The notes under the pieces were generated by a model. The model was not told where the DNA came from and ran no database searches. It saw only the letters and a list, made by a program, of their open reading frames with translations. 64,000 nt of DNA, taken from assembly GCF_040581485.1 (NCBI RefSeq), contig NC_090132.1, forward strand, positions 23,342,911 to 23,406,910. Direction: 5' to 3'. This document shows, piece after piece, positions 11,432-25,276 of the stretch. This stretch comes from Linepithema humile (lineage: Eukaryota > Arthropoda > Insecta > Hymenoptera > Formicidae). Each line of letters opens with the position of its first letter. Positions within the stretch are counted from its first letter, which is position 1. A program made the translations under genes and the position numbers.

Positions 11432-13841
11432 TTAATAATATAATGACCATGTACCACGAAGTATAATGCAATAATCTGTCAAATTTTCAATACGTCCAAG
11501 TCCTACGATTGCGGGAGATTGATTGCATATATATTTACTGGCAGCATCTCGCATCATATTTGTTGTAATTGCCTATAAATGAGAAGATTGAAAGAATTGA
11601 ATTTTGATTTCTGAATTTCTGTTGATGTTCTTTACAAAGGCATTACTATTCTACTGACTTACTTCATACTTCGCGAGTCTCTCTTCCATGGGGATATAAC
11701 ATTTACGTAAATGAAGGCAATTGACTATGTCAAAGAAACGATCTACTGGATCATTCAATTTTTTCAATTCTTGAAACTTACATTTATTTATAGCTCGCTC
11801 TACTTCCAAATTAGTGACTGTCGTGTATAATTTTCTCCATTCTCTTAGCAGCATGGAAACCATGGTCTGTATGGATATTTTATATCATTTCTTACTATCT
11901 TAAGCTAATTATAAAAAGATTATGTATTAGTATATATGTACGTCAAGTTCCAACTTGTCACAGACAAAGTAACAGCCCCATATACTGTTGCACGCATAAT
12001 CCAAAATAAATGATTTATATAAATGGCATAAGCCTGTATTAAATGCACTATGTGCAAGATATGGTGCATTATGATTTGCTCCACCTATGTAAAAGATCTA
12101 AATAGAGTATATAATACTAGATACAGATAAAATAATTGTTAATTGTTATTATTTTCAGTTCTATTCATTAATATAATTTTAAAGGATTGCTACATCTCAT
12201 AATTACTATACGTCATATCCCAGGAGCCTATAATTTCTTTAGCTACTTGAAAAGCACATCGATCTGTACATTGGGAGTAAGTTGGTCCTTCGAAGCCTAT
12301 AGCTACATATCCTAATTTTTTGTTGTCATCTCTTAATCGTAAATCAGCACCTGTTTGATAAATTATACTATTAACAATTGTATTTATTAACGTATAATGA
12401 TTATTTTTGTACAATATTATCTTTTCTAAACTGCATAGAAATCTATGTACCATATAATACTATATAATACCAGTAGTATTTATGATTCATTACATTTTTA
12501 CCTGAAAAGCGTAATTGTTTTAAATCTGAGAATGATTTCAGTTTACAATCATCGGTAGAGGACTGTGTTTCTTGTGAACTTTCAGTAATATATTCATCCA
12601 CAACTGTTTGTAATTCTGTTAAAGAAATTGCACCAGAACTAATCATAGTCATGAAATGTGGTTTGAACACACGCTTTCTAAAGCTGATTAAGCATTCCTT
12701 TTCAAAATTTCTACACATATATTAATGATTATTTTACTAATATTATATTATCAGTAAGTATTGTTTAGTGATAATGATTGATATTTTATAAATACTCGAT
12801 TATGCAACTCTCAGGAAACACGCTTTTAGACAATACCGTATCCTGGTATGCAATATTTGAAAAATAATCCATTACGACATGTTCTGTATTAGATTCAACT
12901 TTAGAGAGTTCTTGGAGAATCCTATATTTTGCCGATTCAACATCATTAAAACCTGAAAAGACAATTTGCTCTTAGCATTCTAATTGCAGCAATTTATAAA
13001 TATGCTAAATACACTTATAATTTAATAAATTTAATAGTAAAACAAAAACAAGACAACTAAGAAAATAATATAACATACATGTAACACCATTTAGAGCAAC
13101 GTCAAGCAGTATATCTGCGAGTTTCCTAGCATTATAAGAAGGTACTGTTCCGTAAAACACAAACATATCTCGCATTGCTTTAGCCGTTAATGTTCCACCA
13201 ATTTCCTGTAATTCTGTTTCAATCTGCTGCTGATTTTTTTGAGTCGTTGCCTGTTAACATATAATTATTAGTTATTAGTTTAGATTCATTATTTTCTCTG
13301 CTTCTACTTTGATATAATTTAAAACCAACAGTAAATTATGTATGTGCAATATATATTTCTTCCTGCTTATATAGTAATATATGATATTTGTATTATCAAT
13401 TATCTAAATATGTTATAAGACTTTTTTTATATTTTGATTTACTTGGAATAGTACATGCTCCAAAAATAATGCACTGCCACGTTCCTCGGGTTTTTCAAAT
13501 ACTGCACCAGCTGGTAAAAAGCATCCAATAGTGGTAATAAATGATTCTTTTTTATATTCTGAAATTAAACGCATGCCATTATTCATGCTACAATATTCCA
13601 TTTTGCCCTCAGGTATTTCAAGCAGGCCAGAATTTTTGCATTTCTCTGTGCGTGTACTATAACAGTCATAAAATCTGTGATCGATGCATTTGCGTAAGAG
13701 TCCTCGGCCCTTAAAAATAAATTGATTTAAATCTCATTAAATTGTCATAAATTTAAGTAACAAATATTATGTACATATCCTTACAGTACGTGTGCAAAGC
13801 ATATGCTGTTGCGCGACGTAAATATTTCTAATAGCGAACAT
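11432..13841 (-). CDS. M16-family beta-MPP / cytochrome bc1 core-1 paralogue lacking the first zinc ligand
   Basis: Nine exons on the minus strand, in order: 13785-13841, 13443-13709, 13079-13250, 12796-12952, 12502-12710, 12207-12350, 11942-12084, 11663-11866 and 11432-11572 (497 aa, the family's usual length). The first exon (MFAIRNIYVAQQHML) looks like a mitochondrial presequence. Family landmarks include NNGMRLISE, LEHVLFQ, the distal Glu region (VESAKYRILQE), DLRLRDDNKKLGYVAIGFEG, WDMTYSGGAN and CNQSPAIVGLGRIE. The canonical HxxEH zinc motif reads LxxEH (residues 100-104), so peptidase activity should be lost, as in vertebrate core-1 proteins. Around the motif FKGT has become FQAT. The sequence is more diverged than expected for the single beta-MPP/core-1 gene of insects, so I infer a duplicate. 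Whether it sits in complex III or MPP cannot be told. Confidence 0.85.
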
Positions 13842-15723
13842 TCTTACAATTGAAATACTATGAGATAGATAAATCAGTAATATTTAACATCTAGAAAACT
13901 AACCGTTGACATGTGGACCAGTTCAATTGTTCTTTATTTTTGATAATAGCTGTAATATATTCAAGCCAAAAGAAACAACTTTCTGTACAGAATATTTTTA
14001 TTAGACATGAATACATAATGTAATTTCGTTTTTAATGGAATAAGGCCATAATTATTTAAGTATGTGACATAGAAAAATTAGTATGTAAATAAATATAACG
14101 TTACAGATTAAATATTGCTTTAGAGTTAATCTTAAAGTACAGTAACAGAAAGTTAATAAATGGCATTATCAAAATATCTGTATATCTTAGTACGCAGATT
14201 AGCATGTATATTATAACAGAGATGTGTTAATACAATTTGGCTTTATCATTAATGATAAACCACGTGTTAAAATGGTTATCTATCATTAAGTCCATTAAGT
14301 ATGAAATATTTCGTATGACCAAAATAGTATAACAACAAAGCATATTGATTTACTTTTCATCATTTAAAAATTTTATTTCTGAACACAATGTTCTCGTCTA
14401 TATCATAATTACACCGCATACGAAAGCATTATCTTTTTTTAAACATATTTTTGTCTGACATTTGATACTTATGTGAATATTAATATATAATATAATATTA
14501 CATAATATTATATAATATTAATATACCAATATTATGATTTATAAATACACATATATTCCAAGTATCCAAATATACAGGATATAGTTTATTATTGATGAAA
14601 TAGTCAAAAAAAATCTGCTTTAAAAGTCGAAAATGTAAGATAAAATATGACATTGTATTAACTCCATTAGAAATATAAGCCAGTAACTTGATGAAATATA
14701 AATTGATACATTTGTTCTTATTTTTAGTCATACACAGGGCTACAATATTTCATATTTTATGGATATCGGCAATAAAGTTATACTCGTAAAAAATATGGAT
14801 TAAAGTGTTAGTTGTAGTGGAGTTTAATTTATGACATTGCACAATGGTAATATAATATCAAAATGTAAAAATCGACTTAATATACTATTATCGTGTTTAA
14901 AATCAATCCTTTAAATGCTGATTTCATATGCGTGTGCGTATACTCTTCCGTTTTTATATATATTCACAAGAATCTAGTATATTTAACACACAATCCAATT
15001 TTGTATGTATAATAATAATTTGAAGACTTAACTGGAAAAGTAATATAATATACCACATATATGTGTACATAGGCATATACACTCGTATCATTAAATATAG
15101 ATATATTACATATATTGTTTTATATATATGCTTATTAATCGTGCATAAATCAAGTCATAGATATCGTATTCCGTGATAACATATTATTATTCATGTATTT
15201 AATCAATTATTTATCTGTTAATCAAAGCTCTGGCGATACAAAATGGAAAATTATATTCAGATCAGAATGATGTGATATGAGTAATGTAAATATAGTAAAA
15301 AAAAGCAAGAAAAAAAGACTAAAAGTAATAATAATAGTAAAAATAAATAAAAATAAAGTAATATTAGCGCAATAATAAATATAATACGATGATAATTGCA
15401 CAGTAAACGTTTAAAAGTTTTACTTTTTACTGTGTAGAATTTATTTTAGCCTCAATGTCTTGTTGATTTAATGCTCTGCAATTATTATCTATTTTTGTGT
15501 TAATATTACTGCTTTATTTTTATGTATTTTTAATATTATTAAAAATATTAATACTTTTGGATACTTGTCATATCTCAAGATGTTAAAGGATACCTGATGT
15601 TCCAACTATTTTCTAGATGCAAGTAACTTCAGTTAAGTATAAAAGTATTAATACTTTCCTCTCACGAAATATATAATAAATATTCACTAATTCTTAATTC
15701 ACTAAACACAAATTCACATGACC
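13842..15723. other. AT-rich intergenic DNA between two minus-strand genes
   Basis: Very AT-rich (TATA/ATAT runs around 14480-14530 and 15050-15130), with no coding exon recognised. It holds the promoter side of the MPP-like gene and the 3' UTR of the FBXL12-like gene. A possible minus-strand donor (GTTAGT) just upstream of the MPP-like start could mark a 5' UTR exon. Confidence 0.45.
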
Positions 15724-17752
15724 TTAACTATGTCTCGTGTCAAACGAGGAGACAACTTTGACATTAGTTTTTTGTGATTTGAAAGATTCAACACCTTCTC
15801 TTGTAACAGAAGTACCAGTTACGTCCAAATACTCCAGTTTTGATGCGTTCAATGCCAAGTGAACAAGACTCGAATTTGTTACACGTGGATAATTTCTGAA
15901 AAAAAATAAAGTGTTTATATATAAATGTCATTTTCTCCCTCTTTTTGGAATTTTTTAAGCTTTTTTATATTCTTTTTATAATTAATTGAAACTCACCTAA
16001 CAACTAATGTTTTAAGGTTTGGATTATTGCATATTCGTCTATCTTCTTGTAATATTACCATTCCTTGCGGGGAACTATTTATCACTTTTCTGTCGCCAGT
16101 GTCACTTCCCAGTGCACATATTGCTCTGTCCGATATTAAACATCGTTGAAATCCAAAATCTTCGAAAGAGACCAAATCCTCTATATAAAACTAAATTAGA
16201 ATAATAATTAGAATAATTTAGTTTTATAATTTACTTTTATAATGTTTGCACATATTGTTATATAATTCAAAATAAGATAGTGATGCTTGTAATTAGTACT
16301 TATAAGTTTGCCTTCTGCAAATACCTGTGCTAGATTATGGTCTTCATAAATAGGTATAGGTATGGGTATAGGTAAAGGCTGCCGCTGTCGTTGCTGTCGC
16401 TGTTGTACAATCTCGGACTCTCGATCTTCATGTCCTAATGTAGGACACTCCAGGTAGAGATGCGTTAAAGTTTTAGTACTACTAAAACAACCAACTTCGC
16501 TATCTCCAAGTGAAGTATCCCGCAAATCTAAGATCTAAGAACATAAAAGGCACCTTAAAGTGCTTTTTTGAAAAAATTAAACGTAAAAATAGTAGCTGTA
16601 TTACAGATGCATAAATGAAAAAATGTACCTCTAATGTTTTAAATCCAAATCTAGTTGCTAGACTAGCATACGCAACACATTCCCCCAGACGATGACATGA
16701 GTTCAGCCTAAGTTCCTTAAGTTTTGGTATTTTACTAATAACCAGTAAGGAATGTGGTGTAAACCAATTACATTTGGTCAAAATCAAGCACTGAAAATAG
16801 TATGTTCACAGTTTAACATAAGACCATATAAATGTTGAAAAATTATAACAAAACAAAAATTATAAAATAATAGATCTATCTTATCGTATACCTTATTGTT
16901 TTTCTTATTAAAGATTTATATTTATTTACTAAAATATTAACTTACTGTTAAATTAGGCATGTGAAGGTCCATTTTGAAAAAATAAGACTTATTACTCTGT
17001 AAATAATCCATTTTGCAACCCTTTAATGAGAGCTTTTCAATAGTACATGGAAAATCTGTTATTTGAATCTGCAAAAATTTATTAATTAAATGCAAAATTA
17101 TTTTGTAGCATGCTTTTATAATAAATAATGAAGAGAGAGAAAAAGAGCCAGTTTAAAAGTAGTGTTAACATATTTCAAAAATATATGATATAATATTACA
17201 AATATTTTTGTCATAAAATGTACCTTATCTCCATGTATGTAATATTCTTCGATAATCAATTCTTTGAGTTGATTACACTGTGTTCTCACATGATCAAAGA
17301 AATTTTGTGTAAGAGCAGAAGTGCCAGAAGATAAATTGCCTCGAATTGCCAAGCTCAATGTCAGTGGTTGCAAGAACTTCATATACTTAATTAAATCATC
17401 TAGAAGTATGGGCTTGACTCGAAAATCTACTCTTCTCCACAAAGTTCTATCTTGCGTTAGTTGTGCAAATCGTTGGCAACATCTATGATTGACAAAAATT
17501 AATTATATATAAAGAAACACGAAAAATAAATATAATGCACAAGAGAAGGGAAGCAACTCACAAACTGATTGCCATGAGATCTTGCGGATGTAAATATTTC
17601 ACTATGTTAAGTAAAACATCATCCGAAAAGCTCAGAATGTTTATTGATGATGTTACTCCATTTGAGTCTGCAGATTCTTCAAGTTTTACACGTTTTGTTT
17701 CCCTGCTGCTAGATGGCTCGGGAGAAAGAGACTTGCTGCGCTTTATTTTCAT
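15724..17752 (-). CDS. F-box and leucine-rich-repeat protein, FBXL12-like (432 aa)
   Basis: Seven coding exons on the minus strand: 17562-17752, 17224-17482, 16946-17068, 16629-16790, 16325-16534, 15997-16178 and 15724-15895. A basic N-terminus (KIKRSK, KRVK) precedes an F-box at about residues 39-82 (LSFSDDVLLNIVKYLHPQDL to DRTLWRRV), which should bind Skp1. LRRs follow, including LKELIIEEYYI, IEKLSLKGCKMDYL, LKELRLNSCHRLGE, LEILDLRDTSLGD, LTHLYLECP, LKTLVVRNYPRV and LEYLDVTGTSV. A Gln/Arg-rich and IPIPIPI insert interrupts the later LRRs. The protein is expected to be the substrate receptor of an SCF ubiquitin ligase. The region after the F-box resembles FBXL12; orthology is inferred. The start follows a splice acceptor; a 5' UTR exon probably ends with a donor at 18790. 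Confidence 0.85.
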
Positions 17753-20700
17753 CTTTCTCTTGCACCTATATGTAAAGAAAAAAACAAAGAAAAAAGAAAA
17801 ATAAGACAAACATATCTAATAAATGAGTGATATATATAAAAAAAAACAGACAAGTAATTTTTTTATAATGCAATTAGAAGATATAATTTCTTTTTTTATA
17901 TGTGAAATTATAGATGATCTCAAGAGAAGTAGAGCTTATGTCAAAAATTTTAATATATACACACACACACACACACATGTTGTTAATTAAATGTTACACT
18001 TTTCCTACAATTAGTCTGTTTCTCAAACAATGATCTTTTTTTACAAAGAAATTATATTATTTACATATCACAAATAATGCTTGCACAAATCGAAGGGCCT
18101 TTGTTACAGAAAAACTGCATATTGTTCTGCATCTTTTCGTATGAAGTTGAATGGAATCAACCAGTTATTTCCTGTGTGAACAAAAGAGACACCAGAACAC
18201 AAAGACAATTTAATTTACCCAACAGTCTAATTCTGACTGTGCTGAGTAATCCATTTTCTTTGCCTGAAATCTAGAGACAGTGAGAAAAGTTCTACTAGCC
18301 ATATGCAAACGAAGAAAACTGTTTTCAGGGTTTTTTAGTTTTATATATGAGAAAAAATTCTTTTTGTTTATTTTCAACTAGTCTTATGTGTATAAAAATT
18401 TAATCGTTTCTTCATATTGTCATAAACATAAGAAACATGTGATAAATAATATTTTATCGTATAAAACGAAAAATATAAATACGTATCATTATCAAAACAG
18501 TGTAAATCAAATAGAATTTCATATATTTGTTGTTAGTGGGAAATGTCAAATAATATGTGACTGTAATTTATTGGTTGTATTTTTTTCACTAGACCTATAA
18601 CTTTTTATTTTACGCAAACACAACTATAAGCGAACAGTTTGGCTCAAATAACTGAATAAGAATTCTATCCACAAGGTCTCAAATGTAAAATATCCTGAAA
18701 TAAATCGAAAGTAGTATTCAACGCGAAAACATAACCACAAAATGACGCGAGTAAATTTTCGTGCGTTACGTACGAACTTTCACACTTACCTCACGAATCT
18801 TTCAGTAAAATTGCGTAAATTTATGCTTAGCACTTAATATCACCACCAAATCAATTCTTTTGGCTCTGTATAATATGAATGAACACGATATTTGTCAGAA
18901 AAACCACGCAGAACTATTACACCAACTGCTACTCCAACATCTTGTGATGTTCAATGACAGACGAATATGTCATTGTCATATGTTTCATTATTGTTTCTCT
19001 TTGTTATTGTTGACATTATCAGACTCTAGAAAAAGTGCATATTAATCATGAAAATAAGCATAAAAAATATTTTTTGCATAAAATTAAAAATTGAAACGTT
19101 CAAAAATTGCGTAACAAATTTATATTAAATAATATTAAATGTTAAAATAAATAAAACTCACCCTATTGTTGAATCATAGATCAAATAATATTATATTATT
19201 TATATTTTGAGAGAAAAAGAGATTTGCACAATTAAACAATAATTTTTGGACCTAAAACAAAGCTGAATATTATTAAATAAAAAAATATAGAAAATATAAT
19301 ATTTACGTCTTCTGAAATAAAAATTTATTTTTTAGCACCATTAATGTAATAATTTCATGTTTTTTTAGAGCAAATTTAATAGAAAACATTGCAGATTTTT
19401 TTGAATTTATACTAAGTAAGGCAGGAATCTCAGATAATGTTCATGAAACAGAAAAAGTTAGATGTTGCTATCGTATATTATTTAATATTCCAAAATAATC
19501 ACATTATTGTTCTTAAGAAAAATTGCGTTCTTTTATTACACTCATACAAGGCAGGGGGTCTGTTGATATAAATTCATACGTGCCTACAATCAAGTTTTTT
19601 AGTTAATAAATGGACTATGTGTATTTGGCATAATAAGCATAACTTATTTAAAATAACTTCTCTCTTTGAAACTGATAAAAAGAAAACAAAATGTCTTTGG
19701 ATGCAGTTTCTGATTCATAAGAGTTTTAAATCAAATATAGGCGTTCTCATACTTTACAGAAAATACTATCATATTAGAAATCGTATATTAACATTTTTCT
19801 TGCCTTATATACTGGACCACGTTATATACAATATATCATTATAGATCTATATATACTTCCAACACACACCTAAAGTCTAGGTGATATAGAGATTACAGTC
19901 TTAAAATCATCACTTTTGCTTTAATATGTACACGAACTGTATTACAACAGAAAAAACCTAAATATTAAATAAAATTCTTTTTTTGTACTGTTGAAGATTT
20001 TTAAGATTCGATACCTTTTCAAATATGTTAGCCATTATTTAAAAAAAAATGTTTTCAATAAGAAACGCATTAACAAATTTATATACATATACTGAATATA
20101 GAAAAACGTTACTAATTTAACATAGAAATTATTACACTTGAATTTATCATTTACTTGAATAAATTTTCATTTTTAATAAAACTTGTAAAATCGATCTTTT
20201 CAGATGCTATATAAAATACATTTTTCATAGTTACGCAGTAATTGTAATTAATGTTTAATGTCTAAATCTTATCGCCTGATAATGATAATTTGAAAATGTA
20301 TGGGCACATATTCACATTCCACATGATCTTAGAATAAGTGTGATCACATAATATTTTTTCAGCTTGTAACATTTTAATCTGATCTTTTTATTAATCACAT
20401 TCTCTTTGCTAAATGTAGATATGTGAATATGACCTGCAAATTCTCAAAGAACATTTCATTACGTACGTATAAATGTAATACTAAAATAACTATCCGATAT
20501 CAAATATTTAAATTTGTGTATAGAGAAATTACGTAATATACACATGACTCACATAAAGATAATATTTGCCATCTATCTTTAAATCTTATATGCTAAATAA
20601 ATGTTTATTTAGAAGAAATAAATTAACATGAGGGAGAAAAAGGTACGAGGTATTGCTTAATTATATGACATATAAGCGAATACGATTGGAGAAATGGGAT

Positions 20701-22009
20701 GAATAGCACAAATTTCTCTTGCTTTTGGTCAATAGCATACTAAAAATCTAATGAATTATATACTTTTTATAACTATATATATATATTTTTTTTTCCAGAA
20801 ACCTTCCTATGGCACACTTATTAATTGATAACTGCAAATTAAAAGCCGTTTAGTAGATCAATAACTTACTGCCGAGATATATATGTAGATACGTATATAT
20901 AATTTTCTTGAATTACAACACAATTAATCGAGTTAGTAAACCTACGGTCCCATCTTATATCTATATCTCTATTTTTAGTAATTTCTTTTTCATATTTTAT
21001 AGAAATATAAATAAGTCTTATATAAACGTAATATAATTTTCTTTGGTCTTATTTTTGTCCTATATCCTATGTATTTAATATAAATCATATATTTCCAGAT
21101 TATTTTAAAATAGTCAGAGATTGTTGCAATTACTGGGCTAACAAGATATACTATATACAAAGCTGTTATAACAAAATTTTTTGATAGACACATAATAAAA
21201 CGAAAACTTCATACATTGCATCAGTTAGATGCTATTCAATTCTATTTCTTCATACAGATAATTTTTAAATATATATATCGATAAATATTTTTATCAGAAA
21301 TTAAAACAATCTCATAACTATGTTTTCTTATATACATGAACTGTCACAAAAAGACAAAAAACAAAAAAAAACAAAAAAAAACTAACAATAAGACTGAATT
21401 TTTTAAATGTCAAAATTGCGCCATAGAAACAAAAATTATAATCCTTTTTAATCTTATACATAGAACTATTTCATTTCTATTATATGTATTATATTCCACG
21501 AATGTATATAAGCACATAAAGCAATTAATGAAATTAACAATTATTAATTTAATACTAAAAATTATATTTCAGTCAAGTATAATAAAATTCCATACTACAT
21601 TACATTTTAAACAGTCTTATTGTTTTGATGACAGACCATGTAATAAGTAGTCAATATTTTTGAAGTTTGATACAAGTGAGCATTCATTCCATACCTACAG
21701 CATACATTCCGTACAGTTAATGTTTTGTTGGCAAAATATATTTACATAGTAGTGTCCAGCTAGCTCTTAAACCATTCAACAAATCTATCTTCTGCCCGAT
21801 GTGTGTATACACCAAAATATTTAATCTGTCAGAATAGCCGCTTTGATTCTCATTCCTGTAGTATTAAAGTACAAAACCGTTCGATTAAAGAGCAAAACCA
21901 TATAAGAAAATATTTTAGCGCGTCATAAAGTTTCTCTTGCTTATACAACCACGATTTTATGATTGTTACCATTTGGCAAGAGAACATAATAGACACGCTT
22001 CCCCTTATC
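17753..22009. other. intergenic region with FBXL12-like 5' UTR exon and zinc-finger gene 3' flank
   Basis: A minus-strand GTAAGT donor at 18784-18789 suggests a non-coding first exon of the FBXL12-like gene running from 18790 up to about 18850. A (CA)n run lies at about 17959-17977. The rest, to 22 kb, is AT-rich with no supported coding exon and may include a long 3' UTR of the ZAD zinc-finger gene. Confidence 0.4.
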
Positions 22010-25000
22010 TCATTGAAACTCTTGTATATTAGTATGATACTGACTGTTGGCGAATGATCCATTAGCCTGTTCATTGCGTTCGATAACGCTTTGCATTTCG
22101 ACAGTCGATTCATTACTAGATTGTCCATTATTGTTATTTAAATTCCCAGCATTATTCGTCACTACATTAACATTATTTGTAGTATCCGCTTGCTGCGACT
22201 GTTGCTGTTGATGTCCATTTAAACTATTCTGAGAGTTATTGTTATTTTTTGATCTGTGTCTGAGTTTATGTGTATTAAGATATTGTTTGACAGCGAATGC
22301 TTTGTGGCATATGTCGCATTTATACGGCAATGGATCTGAACAGTTCATACCGTCCGGGACAGTTGTTGCATGCGTAGTTAAATGCATCACATAATAATGT
22401 TTCACAACAAATGACTTCCCACAAGTTTCGCAAATATAAGGGCCAGACACACCATGCGTTTTTCGATGTTTATGGAGATTATCTTTGCGCGAGAAACTTT
22501 TACCACACATTTCACATTCATGCATCTTTTGTCCGGTATGAGATACAGAATGCCTAACCAAATGTTCCTTACGACTGAAAGCTTTTGCACATGTTGAGCA
22601 CACGTATGGCCGCTCACCAGTGTGCAATTTTCTATGTTGAAAGAGATGTTCTTTCCGTTTAAACGGCTTACTACAAATGTCACAGCTAAATGAATTAACA
22701 TTCGTTTGCAAAGCATCCTCTTTGCTTGTAGCTTCGTTGGGTGGTTCATTTATAAGTGTCTCAACATTACAATTGTGACTGCTCATTTGATTTAATGAAG
22801 GAAAGCTTTTACCACAATCGCGACAGATAGTGTTGTTTCTTGTAGCCTGCTGAAGTACCTGAGGATTCACAGTGATCAGAGAGGTTGGTTCCGATCCTGA
22901 TCTAATCCTCAGAAATTCTCTGATTTGTTCGATTGAGTTACGAGACATTCCATCCTCAGATGATGTTTTTGCAAATTCCTTAAATTCTTTTCCGTCATCT
23001 CGAAGTGTCGTAGTCGCCAATGGAGTTTCTTTGAAACCCAAATTTAGGAATACTTCTGGCGTTGCCTGTATTGTTGTATAAGTTTGTACACCTGGATTAG
23101 GAGAATCATCTTTCTGAGTCTCGGATTGTATTTTCTGTATAATTTGTTGATTCGGTTCCATCTCTGTTTCAGTCTTAAGAACTACATTGTCGTTTTGATG
23201 TACAACCGGTGTCTCTTGCTTCACTACAAATTCTTGCTGTGTTACAATTTGCACTTGTTGTTTCTCAAGCTGTTGAAGTCTTTGATGTTTCTCAAATTCA
23301 CGTTGTTGTCTCTGCAATTGTTGAAGCTGCTGTGATATCTGTGGCTGTCCCTGTTGATTAACTTGGCTTTGATTCTGCTGTTGAGATAATTGAGCTGGCT
23401 GGTTCAACTGTTGAGAAATTGGCCTCTGGGATTGTACTTGCTGGTTTATTTGACTATGATTCTGTATTTGGTTCTGAACTTGTTGTTGAATTGCAGGAGA
23501 TTGGTTTTGCGTGTCACCGATTTGATTTTGCGCTTCATTTGATTGTTGCGACGATACTTGAGATGTCTGTTGTTGGTAACTGTAATGAGTTTCTGCCGTA
23601 GCTTCTACAACAGCCGCTGCTACACCACCCGGTTGCATCTAAATACAAAAAGTATTTTATTACTTTTGAAATAAATGCAATCCTATTTATGAGAAATACA
23701 TATAGAACATGTTTAATACAAAAATTTACTATATGTAATATTAAAGTATTACTTAAATCAAAAACGTTAATTATTTTTACAGACCTGCATAGCACATTTG
23801 TACTGCTGCACTCTAGCTTGAACTCCACTGATGATTTGTATATTAGAAGCATTTATATTGCTAACTACAACAGGTTGCTGATGCTGTATTGGTTGATCAT
23901 TATTTATTATTTGGCCTCCTCCTGCTGTTGGCACCTTTTCCATTGACTTTAAAACCTCATCCTCTGGTGTCGATGGTCTTTCTTTTTCAATATTCTTCAC
24001 GTAAACTTTCCCTTCTTTTAGAAAATCATCAGAGAAACGCAGTGAGGTGAAATAGGACTCCAACATACCCTCAGCATTAACTACAGTTTCTCGAAATTCT
24101 ATGTAATTCTCCAGCTTCGTGACACACTCGTGACATACAATTTTTGGTAATGAGTCCTCTTCCAAAACCTTCAAGTTAATAAAAATGCAATCAAATTGTA
24201 TGCACTTATTGTAATCTTAAAAACAATAAAATTTAATTATTTTAATATACAATATTTTACGCTATATTAATACTATATATTCTTTTGGGATCGAGTTACA
24301 TTAAAGAAAAATTTGCAAAGGTGATATCCAGTCTATATATAACCTATAATTTATATTATGCTGTTTATGCTTATCACTTCTATATAAAAAATCAAATTTT
24401 TCTATTGCTGACAAAGTAAATTAATAAAGAAAATTATTATATTTGCCTTATAATTTAATTAGAATATTAAGTTGCTACATTGCTCATGATAAAAAAACCA
24501 TTACAAAGGTTGTATGTGCTACATCAGCAATTCATATTCGATCAATTTTCACTAAGACAGTTGATTTGATTCTGCTTATTAACTTTCCAAGAAAAGCAAG
24601 ATCATGTTTCATCTTTCTACTCTCATGAACTTGGTAACTCTCTTATATTGCTTATGAGCAACAGATAAAAACATAATACTGCTTTATTATTTCAAATACT
24701 GCTTTAAGATTTCAATTGGTCTTTTCATAATGCGTAAATAAAGAAGCAAAATCCTACTATATATGAAAAACACATAACATTTAACAATGTATATTCATTC
24801 TGAACAAAAACCTGTGAACATAAACCCATACGATTTCAAAGTTGAAATGTGTAAATCATTCGGTAGCAAGTTAATTGCATTATTCTGTTGTTTTTTTGCG
24901 GATTCTCGCGTAAAAGTGATTTCGTAAGCAGACCAATTGTTCTCGCACCACATCCCAAACAACGCAAATCTCCCAAATATCCTTTCACATATTTTTTGGA

Positions 25001-25276
25001 CGTTCTCTGGTACATACATACTTTTACATTCATCGCGAAATATCGAATTGACAAACGGAATTGGCGAGCGAGCAAAATCAGGGAAGGATTCGTTGTAGAT
25101 TGTCTGGCGACAATGTGCCAAACGAAAACGCTTACCTGTATCGGCAGGTACGCCTGTATTTTCGTCTGCAATTGCCGTCTGCGACCTTCGTCGCGGAATA
25201 TATTCATCTTGTTGCCTTCGCTGCTAGTACACAATCTGCACAGTTCGTAATAATTCACTTTGCGGTATCCTGACAT
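22010..25276 (-). CDS. ZAD-domain C2H2 zinc-finger transcription factor (717 aa)
   Basis: Three exons on the minus strand: 25136-25276, 23785-24168 and 22010-23638. The N-terminal ZAD is split across exons 1-2: CRLC at residues 13-16 and CHEC at 59-62 supply its four zinc-binding cysteines. ZADs mediate dimerisation and are an insect-expanded zinc-finger class. Residues ~190-310 are Gln-rich, typical of activation or phase-separating segments. One degenerate finger (CRDCGKSF... HNC) is followed by five C2H2 fingers at about residues 493-645, the first three with good TGERP-type linkers. The C-terminus is Asn/Gln-rich. The ATG was chosen because the ZAD starts directly after it; a more upstream in-frame ATG would add a GC-rich leader. 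The exon 2 donor is weak (CAG|GTCTGT). No specific orthologue is claimed. Confidence 0.88.
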
